Source: Algoriphagus sp. (GTDB lineage Bacteria > Bacteroidota > Bacteroidia > Cytophagales > Cyclobacteriaceae). From it: a stretch of DNA of 50,101 bases. The stretch covers positions 1 through 50,101 of the forward strand of contig NZ_JAUXYL010000042.1 in NCBI RefSeq assembly GCF_030694375.1. Direction: 5' to 3'. Both the position numbers and the translations under genes were made by a program. The notes under the pieces were generated by a model that had not been told where the DNA came from, ran no database searches, and saw only the letters and a list, made by a program, of their open reading frames with translations. Shown piece after piece: positions 39,457-48,162 of the stretch (its first letter is position 1; each line of letters begins with the position of its first letter).

Positions 39457-40632
39457 TTAGAAGGCAAAAACTGCAGCTAATAGGAATGAAGCCAAGCCTT
39501 TACTTCCATTGAGATCTTTATTTACGAAAAACTCTTCTTTCATGCTATCTACTCTAAGCTCTGGAATCAAGGTCAGGTTGCCACCAACTTTGATGTTCCC
39601 AGAAAGAGTTGCTGCAAATACGCCCCCATCTCCAGTTGTGGGATTTAATCCCACTACACCTTCCAAGCCATTGTTGAACACACTGAAGTATTCTCCACGG
39701 AACCCAATTCCAAACTTATCTGAAGGCTTGGTCTGTAAATATCCAGCAAATCCATAAAAACCGGCGCCATCGCCGTTTACATTCTGAATGTCAGATCCTG
39801 TAAAAAACTCACCGGAGCTCGTCGTATTGTAAGTGGTATTGAAACCAAGATAAAACTTATCGGACAGATCAAACCCAGTGGTCAAATCCACCTGGAATGT
39901 TTTTCCTAAAGAAGACTGATCAGTGATCAACGTACCATCATTGCTCAATTTGCCATCTTGATCGCCATACACAAAATTCAGGTAGGTACTACCTGCATCA
40001 CTTGAATATCCAAGCTGGGCCCCGAGCGTATAGGTACCTATTAGGTTAAACTCAGTCATATCAGTCGGATTCATCACAGCAGCAAGAAAAGAGAATTTGT
40101 CAGAAAGCTGAAAATTCGCTTTCAATCCAGTGTGGGAGAACGGTCCGTAAGAAAACATGTATGAGGTAGAATAATTGAAATTGGCCGTTGGAGAGATGAC
40201 CTCGTATCCGAGGAAAGTATTGAAATTACCCATAGTGAGCGTGACTTTGTCAGACACATTCCAATAGACATACAGCTGATTTACGATCTGGGAGCTTCCA
40301 GCCATTCCTCCGCCATAAAGCGGAGAACCAAAAACTGCATCCTCACCTCTTGGACCAAATACTAAGTCAGCAACGGCACCAACTTTTTTGCCCTGATAGG
40401 TCGCAATGATATTGGCCATACCTAGGGAAAATCCCGGAAGATTCCCAAAAGAGGAGGCTGGGGCTTGGAAGCTTTCTCCTTTGTTGGGAGCATTAAGATT
40501 TGTTCGGAAATAAGCATCTACTGAACCTGATAGTGTCAGAGAACCGGTCTCTTCAGTAGTCTCTTCTTGAGCGAAAGCATTTTGAAAGGTGGATAAAACC
40601 ACACATAGTATTAGTAGGGATAAATTTTTCAT
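39457..40632 (-). CDS. Outer-membrane porin (beta-barrel), ammonium-linked
   Basis: A 391-residue protein with a signal peptide (NLSLLILCVVLSTFQNAFA) and barrel strands throughout (GSVDAYFRTNL, NQLYVYWNVSDKVTLTMG, YTLGAQLGYSSD, GFYGFAGYLQ), ending LLAAVFAF. It resembles the putative BBP2/porin family of Bacteroidota, whose members usually act as passive pores. It directly follows the ammonium transporter on the same strand, 115 bp apart, so it may carry ammonium or other nitrogen compounds across the outer membrane. That link is inference from position. It ends at 39393-39425. Confidence 0.85.
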   Translation of the reverse strand: MKNLSLLILCVVLSTFQNAFAQEETTEETGSLTLSGSVDAYFRTNLNAPNKGESFQAPASSFGNLPGFSLGMANIIATYQGKKVGAVADLVFGPRGEDAVFGSPLYGGGMAGSSQIVNQLYVYWNVSDKVTLTMGNFNTFLGYEVISPTANFNYSTSYMFSYGPFSHTGLKANFQLSDKFSFLAAVMNPTDMTEFNLIGTYTLGAQLGYSSDAGSTYLNFVYGDQDGKLSNDGTLITDQSSLGKTFQVDLTTGFDLSDKFYLGFNTTYNTTSSGEFFTGSDIQNVNGDGAGFYGFAGYLQTKPSDKFGIGFRGEYFSVFNNGLEGVVGLNPTTGDGGVFAATLSGNIKVGGNLTLIPELRVDSMKEEFFVNKDLNGSKGLASFLLAAVFAF

Positions 40633-40747
40633 TTTAATTTTGAGTGTTGGTGAATGATAGAGTTGACCAATAGATCCCCAGTCTGGCCGAAAGAGAGTCG
40701 CGTTTTTTTCTCCAGGCGGGGGTCTTTTTTTTTATATAAATAAGGGA

Positions 40748-42046
40748 CTATTCGTCATAGACGATGGTATAGCCGCGGATTCCGTGTTCGTGAGAATCCA
40801 ATCCGCTTTTCTCGTGTTCTTCGGAAACCCGGATACCCATTGTCACTTTTAAAATGTAGAAGATCAGGAATGCTGAGCCAAAAGCCATTGCTCCGCAGAC
40901 TGCTACACCTATTAATTGAGCTAAGAACGAATGGTCAGGATTGGTGGAAAATATACCCACGGCTAAAGTTCCCCAAACTCCACAAGTCAAGTGAACAGAA
41001 ACTGCACCTACCACATCATCGAGTCTCAATTTGTCTAAGAAGACAGCGGAAAGTACCACCAGAATACCGGCCACAAAACCAATCAATAACGCTGCTGCGG
41101 GAGTAAACACATCTGCACCTGCCGTAATTCCAACCAAACCCGCCAAGATTCCATTAAGAAGCATTCCAAGATCAAGCCTTTTGAAGGTAAAATAGGCGGT
41201 GAAAAACCCTCCCAGACCACCGGCACATGCTCCTAAAGAGGTGATAACTAATACAGAGGAAACTAAGGCAGGATCAGCGGAAAGAACAGATCCCCCATTA
41301 AAGCCAAACCACCCTAACCAAAGCAGGAAAACTCCTATCACAGCCAAGGGTACGCTCGCTCCTGGCTTCTCTACAGTTTTGCCATTTACATATTTACCTA
41401 TTCTCGGGCCTACCAAAATCACTCCAGCCAAGGCACCCCATCCACCCACTGAGTGAACTAAAGTACTACCTGCGAAATCATAAAAGCCCATATCGTCAAG
41501 TGCTCCTCCGCCCCATTTCCAGCTGCCGATCAAGGGATAAACCAAACCGACAAACAATAAAGTAAAGATCAAATAGGCCGAAATTTTAACCCGCTCGGCG
41601 ATAGCCCCGGATACAATCGTAGCAGCTGTTGCAGCAAACATAGCCTGAAAGAGAAAGTCTGTCCAATAGGTATATCCTCCATCGGCATACCCAGAAGTAA
41701 CATCGGCATCAGCAGGAGAAAACCAGAACATGTTCCACCCAGCGGAGTCGAAGCTAAACCAACCAGGCACTTCAAAGCCCGGATACATGAGGTAAAATCC
41801 TACTAAAGCATAGGACACAATTCCGATAATTGGGGTGATTGTGTTTTTGAACATGATATTGACTGTGTTTTTGGCCTGGCCAAATCCAGTCTCTACCCCT
41901 GCAAATCCAAGGTGCATGATAAACACCAAGGCAGTGGAAAGCATCATCCAAACATTATTTGTCGTCAGTAGATTTTGAGAAATCTCTAAGGCCAAATCCG
42001 GGGTTGCGGCCAAATCTTGGGCCAACAGGGTTGCGAAATACATCAT
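40748..42046 (-). CDS. amt: Ammonium transporter (Amt)
   Basis: A 432-residue Amt/MEP/Rh protein that carries ammonium across the inner membrane as a trimer. About 11 helices are seen. The pore's paired histidines are His198 (in FAGSTLVHSVGGWG) and His352 (in VSVHLTCGVWG). The F-gate and substrate regions (LFQAMFAATAATIVSGAIAER and FNGGSVLSADP) are intact. The C-terminal tail with ISEEHEKSGLD-like sequence and GIRGY is the part that normally contacts PII (GlnK). No glnK is adjacent, unusual for amt. An outer-membrane porin follows it. Confidence 0.95.
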   Translation of the reverse strand: MMYFATLLAQDLAATPDLALEISQNLLTTNNVWMMLSTALVFIMHLGFAGVETGFGQAKNTVNIMFKNTITPIIGIVSYALVGFYLMYPGFEVPGWFSFDSAGWNMFWFSPADADVTSGYADGGYTYWTDFLFQAMFAATAATIVSGAIAERVKISAYLIFTLLFVGLVYPLIGSWKWGGGALDDMGFYDFAGSTLVHSVGGWGALAGVILVGPRIGKYVNGKTVEKPGASVPLAVIGVFLLWLGWFGFNGGSVLSADPALVSSVLVITSLGACAGGLGGFFTAYFTFKRLDLGMLLNGILAGLVGITAGADVFTPAAALLIGFVAGILVVLSAVFLDKLRLDDVVGAVSVHLTCGVWGTLAVGIFSTNPDHSFLAQLIGVAVCGAMAFGSAFLIFYILKVTMGIRVSEEHEKSGLDSHEHGIRGYTIVYDE

Positions 42047-42515
42047 AGGTTTTAGGTTAAATTTTGAACGTTTTCAGAATTTAAATAGGTTTGATAGCTA
42101 AATATTGAATCGAATGTAATTATAAAAAAGGCATAAAAACAAACTGATTTTTTTTGTTTTATCATTTTATTAAGCTTTTTGATATGATTTTTGAACCATT
42201 TTTTACATTTTTTTCAATTATTGATCTTTTTTAGACTCTTTTGCTATCCATATAAATGAAAAAATAATATTTGGTAAATCTTTATGAAATTTTATGAAAA
42301 CGATTACGAAAACCGCCAAACAGTGGCATAAAACATCAAACAGCTTTTTTTTAAAATTATATTCTGATTTTATCCAATTTTTAGAATTTTAATTCATTTG
42401 ACGAAATTTATGAAAAACATAATTTTCAATTATTTTGGATTTTTTTTAACCTGAAATTATTTTTTGACTCTATAAATTGAAAATAGATGGCTCATATTTA
42501 ACCAAAGAGCAAAAA
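42047..42515. other. AT-rich intergenic region upstream of amt
   Basis: A gene-free stretch of about 470 bp that is very A/T-rich with many T and A runs. No ORF is supported. No sigma-54 (TGGC-N-GC) or recognisable operator could be confirmed. It is the likely site of amt regulation. Confidence 0.4.
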
Positions 42516-42516
42516 A

Positions 42517-42539
42517 AAACCCGATTGAATCGGGTTTTT
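42517..42539 (-). terminator. Terminator of hemB
   Basis: AAACCCGATT and AATCGGGTTT form a hairpin 24 bp beyond the hemB stop. On the minus strand the T run follows. Confidence 0.8.
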
Positions 42540-42562
42540 GATGAGATAAGTAAGCGATAGAC

Positions 42563-43528
42563 TTATTTTAGTCGTGCAAATTCTTTTGCAAAGTATGTGA
42601 GGATTATTTTTGCACCCGATCTCTTGATGGAGAGTAAGATTTCGAGCATTGCACGTTCAGAATCCAACCAACCTTGTGCTGCCGCAGCCTTAACCATACT
42701 GTATTCGCCTGAAACATTATAAGCGGCCACTGGAACAGGATAATTATCACTCAGGAGTTTAATGATGTCCAGGTAAGACAAGGCCGGTTTCACCATCAAA
42801 AAATCTGCCCCTTCTTCCATATCCAAATCTGCTTCAATCAAGGCCTCTTTTGAATTGGCCGGATTCATTTGATATGTTTTTTTGTCACCGAATTTTGGGG
42901 CTGAATCCAAAGCGTCCCGGAAAGGACCGTAAAAAGCACTTGCATATTTGGCAGTATAGGACATAATAGAGGTGTCAGCAAATCCATTTTCGTCCAAAAC
43001 ATTACGGATAAATCCAACCCTCCCATCCATCATATCTGAGGGACCTAGGATATCCACACCTGCATCTGCTTGTGCCAAAGACATTCTCCCCAGAATTTCA
43101 AGCGTTTCATCGTTGATTATTTTACCGTTTTTCACCAATCCGTCGTGCCCATCGCTGCTGTAGGGATCCATGGCAACATCTGACATCAGGCATATTTCGG
43201 GAAATTGCTTTTTGATCTCTCGAAGAGCCCTGAGATAAAAAGTCTCAGGATTGTGGCTTTCTGTTGCCCTGGAGTCCTTGAGGGATTCAGGGTAAGCGGG
43301 AAAAACATCAAAAGCGGATATCCCCAATTTCATACACTCCTCAATTTCCTTAAGCATGAGATCTTGAGAAAATCTGAAAATTCCAGGCATGGAACTGACT
43401 TCTGACTTTTTTTTTGATCCATCGATTAAAAAAAGTGGAAATATCAGGTCTTTGACCGAAAGGCTGGTTTCTTCCACCAAACTTCTCACTGACTCAGATT
43501 TGCGGTTCCTTCGGGGTCTTCTTTGCAT
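42563..43528 (-). CDS. hemB: Porphobilinogen synthase (ALA dehydratase)
   Basis: A 321-residue enzyme joining two 5-aminolevulinate molecules to porphobilinogen. The two Schiff-base lysines are Lys194 (SYTAKYASAFYGPFRDA) and Lys247 (FLMVKPALSYLD). The metal loop reads DVAMDPYSSDGHDG with no cysteines, as in magnesium-dependent rather than zinc-dependent members. GPSDMMDGRVGFIR is a family signature. The ATG at 43528 gives the usual MQRRPRRNRKS start. It stands alone, ending at 42517, and is not grouped with hemE. Confidence 0.95.
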   Translation of the reverse strand: MQRRPRRNRKSESVRSLVEETSLSVKDLIFPLFLIDGSKKKSEVSSMPGIFRFSQDLMLKEIEECMKLGISAFDVFPAYPESLKDSRATESHNPETFYLRALREIKKQFPEICLMSDVAMDPYSSDGHDGLVKNGKIINDETLEILGRMSLAQADAGVDILGPSDMMDGRVGFIRNVLDENGFADTSIMSYTAKYASAFYGPFRDALDSAPKFGDKKTYQMNPANSKEALIEADLDMEEGADFLMVKPALSYLDIIKLLSDNYPVPVAAYNVSGEYSMVKAAAAQGWLDSERAMLEILLSIKRSGAKIILTYFAKEFARLK

Positions 43529-43590
43529 TTTATTCTGGCTAATAAACAATGGCAAAGTTAACCATAGCGGTCTTAAACTTTTGCTTTAAA

Positions 43591-43630
43591 CCTAAAAAAG
43601 CATCCCTTATTTAAAAGAGATGCTTTTAGG
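43591..43630. terminator. Terminator hairpin between the OprP-like porin and hemB
   Basis: CCTAAAAAAGCATC and GATGCTTTTAGG pair across a 14-base loop, 18 bp after the porin stop. The stem can end the porin transcript. Confidence 0.7.
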
Positions 43631-43647
43631 CCCTTCGCTTTCTACGC

Positions 43648-44859
43648 CTAAAAATTTACCTGAGCCTGAATCCTGAGGAGGCTTCCTTTTTCACTATTGA
43701 ATGGATCCCTGGAATTTTGTGCGGAACGATCCGAAATCGTGTACATAGTGACTAATTCAAAAGCTTTGTTAAACTGCCATTCCACTCCAATTTCCAATTC
43801 ATTGACGCGATGTCGAGTGGCATCCAGTTCAAACTTCTTTCCCCCAGAAAAATAATGATAGCGTGTAAAAGGGATAATTGCACCTTGTCCGGTTTTTTTC
43901 ATGTATGAAGCCAAGACATACCCACCCCTGATAGGTGCATCCTCGACATCATTCGTTTCCGGATTATATTGAGGTCCTTTTCCCCAGTTGTATTCAGCCT
44001 GAAGTCCAAATGGCTGCGGATAGATCACAAAAGATGGCCCGTAACGAAGTTCTTGAAATTCGTCTTGATCAAAATCAGTATTTACATTTCGATTTACTAT
44101 ATACTTACCGGTATATCCCTGAAACGAGGCTTCCAAAAACTGCCCCGTTGGCAACTCAAAAGGATACGTAATCCTGGAAACAATATTTAGATTCTTATTT
44201 TTATCAAGTGCATTTGGTCCTTGTCCATTATATACACCCAATCCAAATACCCCATAATCGCCTGAACCCTTTAATCCTGAAGACACCAATTGACTAAATC
44301 GCTTACGGATGTGTTGTGGGGCGTAGTAAAAAAACACTCCCGATTCCCGCTCATTCGGCACTGCTGAATTCAAACCATCATTTCGATCCAAGGGAATCCG
44401 GTTTTGACTTGATTGCATGTTTTCAAAACCAAAAGGAACTTTGGATTGCCCAATTCGAATTCGGAATTCTTGTTTTTGATCGAAGGCAACATCAAAATAT
44501 GCATCTCGGATTTGAGCAAAGTTACCTCCTCCAGAGGCAAAGTCTGGTTGGATGTAAAAATAAACCTGTGGATGAATTTGACCATAAAAAATCAGACGAA
44601 TTCGACGAAAGAAAAATCCTCCTCCATCTCCTCCCCAAGATTTATCACATTGATCGCATTTGAGATTAGAATTTGTTTCCAAAAGCCCATTATACCTGAG
44701 TTGGGCATACCCTCTCAGTTGAATACGATCATACCATTCTACTTTAGCTGAAGATTCAGCCTTTTTAATCAGCAGCGAGTCTTCATCGGTGCTCCTTGCA
44801 AAAGCACTTATTGAAAACATTGTCAGGATGACAAGCGCTGCAGCGAAGCGGATTCGCAT
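43648..44859 (-). CDS. OprO/OprP-type phosphate-selective porin family protein
   Basis: A 403-residue outer-membrane barrel with a signal peptide (RFAAALVILTMFSISAFA). Barrel segments RIQLRGYAQLRYNGLL, FFFRRIRLIFYGQIHPQVYFYIQPDFASGG and QEFRIRIGQSKVPFGFENM match the OprO/OprP porin family, which channels phosphate or polyphosphate in Pseudomonas; in Bacteroidota the substrate is often unknown. A CDQC pair sits in the first loop, which is not usual. The C-terminus SLLRIQAQVNF ends in an aromatic residue. Single gene, ending at 43591. Confidence 0.88.
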   Translation of the reverse strand: MRIRFAAALVILTMFSISAFARSTDEDSLLIKKAESSAKVEWYDRIQLRGYAQLRYNGLLETNSNLKCDQCDKSWGGDGGGFFFRRIRLIFYGQIHPQVYFYIQPDFASGGGNFAQIRDAYFDVAFDQKQEFRIRIGQSKVPFGFENMQSSQNRIPLDRNDGLNSAVPNERESGVFFYYAPQHIRKRFSQLVSSGLKGSGDYGVFGLGVYNGQGPNALDKNKNLNIVSRITYPFELPTGQFLEASFQGYTGKYIVNRNVNTDFDQDEFQELRYGPSFVIYPQPFGLQAEYNWGKGPQYNPETNDVEDAPIRGGYVLASYMKKTGQGAIIPFTRYHYFSGGKKFELDATRHRVNELEIGVEWQFNKAFELVTMYTISDRSAQNSRDPFNSEKGSLLRIQAQVNF

Positions 44860-45099
44860 ACAGGAAAGATTTTAAATTAATAATTGTACAGCAAGACAAA
44901 GGTCGCACTGCAACATGTACTAAAAGTGAATCAGGGGTTATCAATCCGTTAACTGAACTAAAAAATTATATATTTTTTCTCCACATTCTACCCAAAAAAC
45001 CTCACTCAAATTCAACAAATAAACTTTATAATATTATCCCAATGTTAAGTCTAATTACAATGTTAAAAAATCTTGAATTTAATGTTAAGCGATTTTGGA

Positions 45100-45753
45100 T
45101 TATTCCAATAACGCTGCTACCCTGCTAATCTCCAAGCCGGAATAATCTCTGATGTAAAAATCACAAATCGGTAACTCCTCAATGGAATGGGAAGACAGGA
45201 CTCCAACAACTTTCATCCCGGCATTCTTTGCAGCGCTCACGCCAGAAAAAGAATCCTCGAAAACCACACACTGACTCGAATTAAGTGAAATGTTTTTGGC
45301 TGTTTTCAAATAAACCTCGGGATCAGGCTTGTGCTTACTGACATGCTCACTGGCAAGTGCTGATTCCAAATGAGGAAATAGATCCAATGTTCCTGCAATC
45401 AGTTCAAGATTGGCAAATGGCGCAGATGTGGCTACAGCAGTTTTGAAGTCACCATTTCTCAATTCATGAAAAAACTCCAAAAACCCCGGGATGGGAGTTA
45501 CATGATGTTGATAGATTTCACGGAAAAGACTTTCCTTTTCAAATTCAAGTTCAAGCAATTCCTGCCCTTCAATTTTTCTACCCAGAAAATGACTTAAAAT
45601 GTAGCCGTTATTTTTCCCGTACATGTGAAGCATAAATTCATCCTCTGTCGGGAATAGATTTCGCTTTTCGAAGAAGATTTTGAAGGCTTGGGAATGAAAT
45701 GGATTCGTGTGGCAAATGACGCCATCCATATCGAAAATTACTGCTTTTGACAT
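45100..45753 (-). CDS. HAD-family phosphatase (beta-phosphoglucomutase-like)
   Basis: A 217-residue haloacid-dehalogenase enzyme. The nucleophile motif is FDMDGVICH (Asp8, Asp10 in this start), motif II VATSAPFANLEL, motif III Lys in HKPDPEVYLK, and motif IV FEDSFSGVSAAKNAGM. The helical cap after motif I marks the beta-phosphoglucomutase/phosphatase branch, which dephosphorylates small sugars or isomerises phosphoglucose. The substrate cannot be told. The start MSKAVIFD was chosen over a longer frame that adds no pattern. It is 70 bp downstream of rocD, behind a terminator. The 44860-45099 gap shows nothing named. Confidence 0.88.
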   Translation of the reverse strand: MSKAVIFDMDGVICHTNPFHSQAFKIFFEKRNLFPTEDEFMLHMYGKNNGYILSHFLGRKIEGQELLELEFEKESLFREIYQHHVTPIPGFLEFFHELRNGDFKTAVATSAPFANLELIAGTLDLFPHLESALASEHVSKHKPDPEVYLKTAKNISLNSSQCVVFEDSFSGVSAAKNAGMKVVGVLSSHSIEELPICDFYIRDYSGLEISRVAALLE

Positions 45754-45769
45754 CGGAACTTTATTAATT

Positions 45770-45803
45770 AAAAGGTCGCCTTTGTAAAAGAATAAAGGCG
45801 ACC
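45770..45803 (-). terminator. Terminator of rocD
   Basis: GGTCGCCTTT and AAAGGCGACC pair across a 10-base loop, and the minus strand continues TTTTAATT. Confidence 0.8.
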
Positions 45804-45823
45804 CCAAAATTGTCACGGGAAAC

Positions 45824-47095
45824 CTATTTATTGAATTCAGAAATTACTTTCTCGATGATATCGCAACACTCATGAAGCTGCTCTTCTGTCATAACCAATG
45901 GTGGGGCAAACCGGATGATATTCCCATGGGTAGGCTTTGCCAAAAGTCCATTCTCAGCAAGCTTCACACAGATATCCCAAGCTGTAGTGCTTTCTGGAGA
46001 ATCATTGATCACGACCGCATTGAGTAGGCCTTTACCACGAACCAGTTTGGCAATGGGATTTTTGTCCACCATTTTCTGCATCCGCTCACGAAAGATAATT
46101 CCAAGCTTGCGGGCATTTTGGGCCAATTTTTCATCTCTCACCACTTCAAGCGCTGTCATAGCTACTTTAGCCCCAAGTGGATTTCCTCCAAAAGTTGATC
46201 CATGTTGCCCCGGCTTGATGACATCCATTATTTCACGATCGGCCAATACGGCGGACACGGGATAGAATCCTCCTGAAATAGCTTTTCCCAGAATCAAAAT
46301 ATCAGGTTTGGTATAAGTTTCTTGCTTTTCGCAATGCCCCTCGCAGGTGCAATTTCCACACACCGCAAGCAAGGATCCGGTTCTTGCAATTCCCGTCTGA
46401 ATTTCATCGGCGATGAACAGAACATTTTGAGCAGCACAGGCTTCTTTTGCTTTTCTTAAATAACCTTCCTCCGGAACATAGACACCAGCTTCACCCTGAA
46501 TCGGTTCGATCAGGAAACCTACAACTCCTTCAATTTTCAACGCCTCTTTAAGTGCGTCTATATTATTATAAGGTATACGGATGAATCCGTCTGTAAATGG
46601 ACCGAAACTTTTACGCGCATTGGCATCATTGGAAAATGAGATGATTGTAGTCGTACGTCCATGGAAATTATTTTCCGCCACAATGATTTTCGCTTGATAT
46701 TCAGACACCCCTTTTCGCTCATAGCCCCACTTTCTGGCCAGTTTTACTGCTGTTTCGACCCCTTCAGCGCCTGTATTCATAGGCAAAACCATGTCGAATC
46801 CAAAATACTCCGTAATGTACTTCTCAAATGGACCAAGGATGTCATTATAAAAAGCCCTTGAGGTTAGTGTCAATGTGCCTACTTGCTCAATCATGGCATT
46901 TTTGATTCGGGGATGACAATGTCCCTGATTGACCGCCGAATAAGCAGATAGAAAATCAAAGTACCTTTTACCCTCAACATCCCAAAGGAAGACACCTTCT
47001 CCTCTAGTCAAGACTACCGGCAATGGATGATAATTATGAGCCCCGTATTTGTCCTCGAGTTGTATTGCTTGCTTACTGGTAGAAATGGTATCCAT
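45824..47095 (-). CDS. rocD: Ornithine aminotransferase
   Basis: A 423-residue class III aminotransferase moving the delta-amino group of ornithine to 2-oxoglutarate. The PLP lysine is Lys271 in LGKAISGGFYPV, and Asp230 in FIADEIQTGIARTG contacts PLP. NTGAEGVETAVKLARKW and ENNFHGRTT are family signatures of ornithine aminotransferase. Between ARTG and the PLP lysine there is a Cys-rich loop (Cys246, 249, 251, 255: C-x2-C-x-C-x3-C), which the human enzyme lacks; I recall similar loops in other Bacteroidota. It could bind a metal. The start MDTIST was chosen over a longer, unlikely frame. Confidence 0.93.
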   Translation of the reverse strand: MDTISTSKQAIQLEDKYGAHNYHPLPVVLTRGEGVFLWDVEGKRYFDFLSAYSAVNQGHCHPRIKNAMIEQVGTLTLTSRAFYNDILGPFEKYITEYFGFDMVLPMNTGAEGVETAVKLARKWGYERKGVSEYQAKIIVAENNFHGRTTTIISFSNDANARKSFGPFTDGFIRIPYNNIDALKEALKIEGVVGFLIEPIQGEAGVYVPEEGYLRKAKEACAAQNVLFIADEIQTGIARTGSLLAVCGNCTCEGHCEKQETYTKPDILILGKAISGGFYPVSAVLADREIMDVIKPGQHGSTFGGNPLGAKVAMTALEVVRDEKLAQNARKLGIIFRERMQKMVDKNPIAKLVRGKGLLNAVVINDSPESTTAWDICVKLAENGLLAKPTHGNIIRFAPPLVMTEEQLHECCDIIEKVISEFNK

Positions 47096-47167
47096 GATTT
47101 CGTTATTTTTACGCGATATTGAAAAAGATAAGACTCTCAAATATAGTAATTGCCTTTTGGCAAATCC

Positions 47168-47323
47168 ATGAAACAAGGAAAGAACCCTTTACCAAAAGTA
47201 ACTGAAGAGGACTTTTATATTAACGAGCAAGGCTTAATGGTTTTTACAGAAAAATACCATCTCAAAAGGGGCTTTTGCTGCGGAAATGGATGCAAACACT
47301 GTCCATTCACAAAAGCCAATTGA
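47168..47323 (+). CDS. DUF5522 small Cys-rich protein (51 aa)
   Basis: A 51-residue gene, shorter than a usual ORF cutoff, divergent from rocD. The C-terminal motif KRGFCCGNGCKHCPF fits the DUF5522 pattern in which four cysteines (CC-x3-C-x2-C) likely bind a metal. The N-terminal half has EEDFYINEQGLMVFTEKYHLKRG, also typical. The ATG at 47168 is the only good start. Function unknown, but the domain is widespread and conserved. It precedes the ribosomal protein genes by 100 bp. Confidence 0.8.
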   Translation: MKQGKNPLPKVTEEDFYINEQGLMVFTEKYHLKRGFCCGNGCKHCPFTKAN

Positions 47324-47347
47324 AATAAGGAATTATTTTAAAACTGC

Positions 47348-47380
47348 TTGTTGTTAATTCCCGAAAAGTTCCGATATTTG
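47348..47380 (+). promoter_or_regulatory. Likely promoter of the rpmB operon
   Basis: TTG (47351-47353) and GATATTTG (47373-47380; one mismatch to TAnnTTTG) are 19 bp apart. The start of rpmB lies 43 bp downstream of the box. Confidence 0.45.
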
Positions 47381-47422
47381 CAGACTCATTACAGAAACGC
47401 ATCCAATTTACGATACTATATC

Positions 47423-47665
47423 ATGGCAAAAGTTTGTGACATTACCGGAAAAAGACCTCAAGTAGGTAACAACGTGTCCCATGCAAACAACAAAACCAAG
47501 CGTAGATTTTACCCAAATCTTCACAAGAAGAGCTTCTACGTACCAGAGGAAGACGCATGGATTACTTTGAAAGTTTGCTCCAAAGCATTGAGGACAATCA
47601 ATAAGAACGGTATCACCGCAGTTTTGAAAAAAGCTCAGGATACGGGTATGATTGTTATTAAATAA
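47423..47665 (+). CDS. rpmB: 50S ribosomal protein bL28
   Basis: An 80-residue protein of the large ribosomal subunit. It starts MAKVCDITGKRPQVGNNVSH and carries ANNKTKRRFYPNLHKKSFYVPEED, the family core. The start was placed at the ATG before MAKVCD; the longer frame has no family sequence. It is first in a cluster with rpmG and DUF4295. The zinc-type N-terminal CxxC is not present in a complete form (only one Cys at MAKVC). Confidence 0.97.
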   Translation: MAKVCDITGKRPQVGNNVSHANNKTKRRFYPNLHKKSFYVPEEDAWITLKVCSKALRTINKNGITAVLKKAQDTGMIVIK

Positions 47666-47697
47666 TCAAAGTCACAGTCCCTTAAACCAATACAGCG

Positions 47698-47880
47698 ATG
47701 GCTAAGAAAGGAAATAGAGTACAAGTGATTATGGAATGCACAGAGCATAAAAACTCAGGCATGCCAGGTACTTCAAGATATATCACAACAAAAAACAGAA
47801 AGAACACGACTGAGAGATTAGAATTGAAAAAATTCAACCCAATCTTGAAAAAGGTTACTGTTCATAAAGAAATTAAATAA
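47698..47880 (+). CDS. rpmG: 50S ribosomal protein bL33
   Basis: A 60-residue large-subunit protein: MAKKGNRVQVIMECTEHKNS, GTSRYITTKNRKNTTERLELKKF and KKVTVHKEIK. It has a single Cys and lacks the paired CxxC motifs, so it is the C-minus (zinc-free) form. It sits 32 bp after rpmB and 37 bp before the DUF4295 gene, in one operon. Confidence 0.97.
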   Translation: MAKKGNRVQVIMECTEHKNSGMPGTSRYITTKNRKNTTERLELKKFNPILKKVTVHKEIK

Positions 47881-47917
47881 TTTAGCTCGGAAGTAATTCC
47901 GCTTAAACGACAAAGAA

Positions 47918-48070
47918 ATGGCTAAGAAAGTAGTAGCAACCCTAAAAAAAGAAGGTGGCGTAACTTACGCCAAAGTGATCAGAGCAGTAAAGTCTGAAAA
48001 GACCGGTGCTTACACCTTCAGAGAAGAAATGGTTCCTTCCACATTGGTGCAAGAGACCTTGAAAAAATAA
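47918..48070 (+). CDS. DUF4295 protein, likely Bacteroidota-specific ribosome-associated protein
   Basis: A 50-residue basic protein (MAKKVVATLKKEGGVTYAK ... TGAYTFREEMVPSTLVQETLKK) of DUF4295, below the usual ORF length cutoff. It lies directly after rpmB and rpmG, spacing 37 bp, as in other Bacteroidota. That position and its basic, small nature fit a phylum-specific ribosomal protein; I recall such a protein being resolved in a Flavobacterium ribosome, but I cannot verify that this is the same family. No transmembrane or signal features. Confidence 0.88.
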   Translation: MAKKVVATLKKEGGVTYAKVIRAVKSEKTGAYTFREEMVPSTLVQETLKK

Positions 48071-48094
48071 TTGAATAGCGCATCCTAATGCACT

Positions 48095-48131
48095 AAAAGT
48101 CCCTCTGGTAATTAATCAGGAGGGACTTTTT
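48095..48131 (+). terminator. Terminator of the ribosomal protein cluster
   Basis: AAAAGTCCCTC pairs with GAGGGACTTTT across a 14-base loop, followed by T. It lies 25 bp after the DUF4295 stop and before ftsY. Confidence 0.88.
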
Positions 48132-48162
48132 CATTATATTCCACTTTTAATAATAGCACCTC

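Noticed and set aside
42120..42470. Replication origin (AT-rich stretch)
   Set aside because: AT-rich but no DnaA-box cluster, and the neighbours (amt, hemB) do not suggest an origin.
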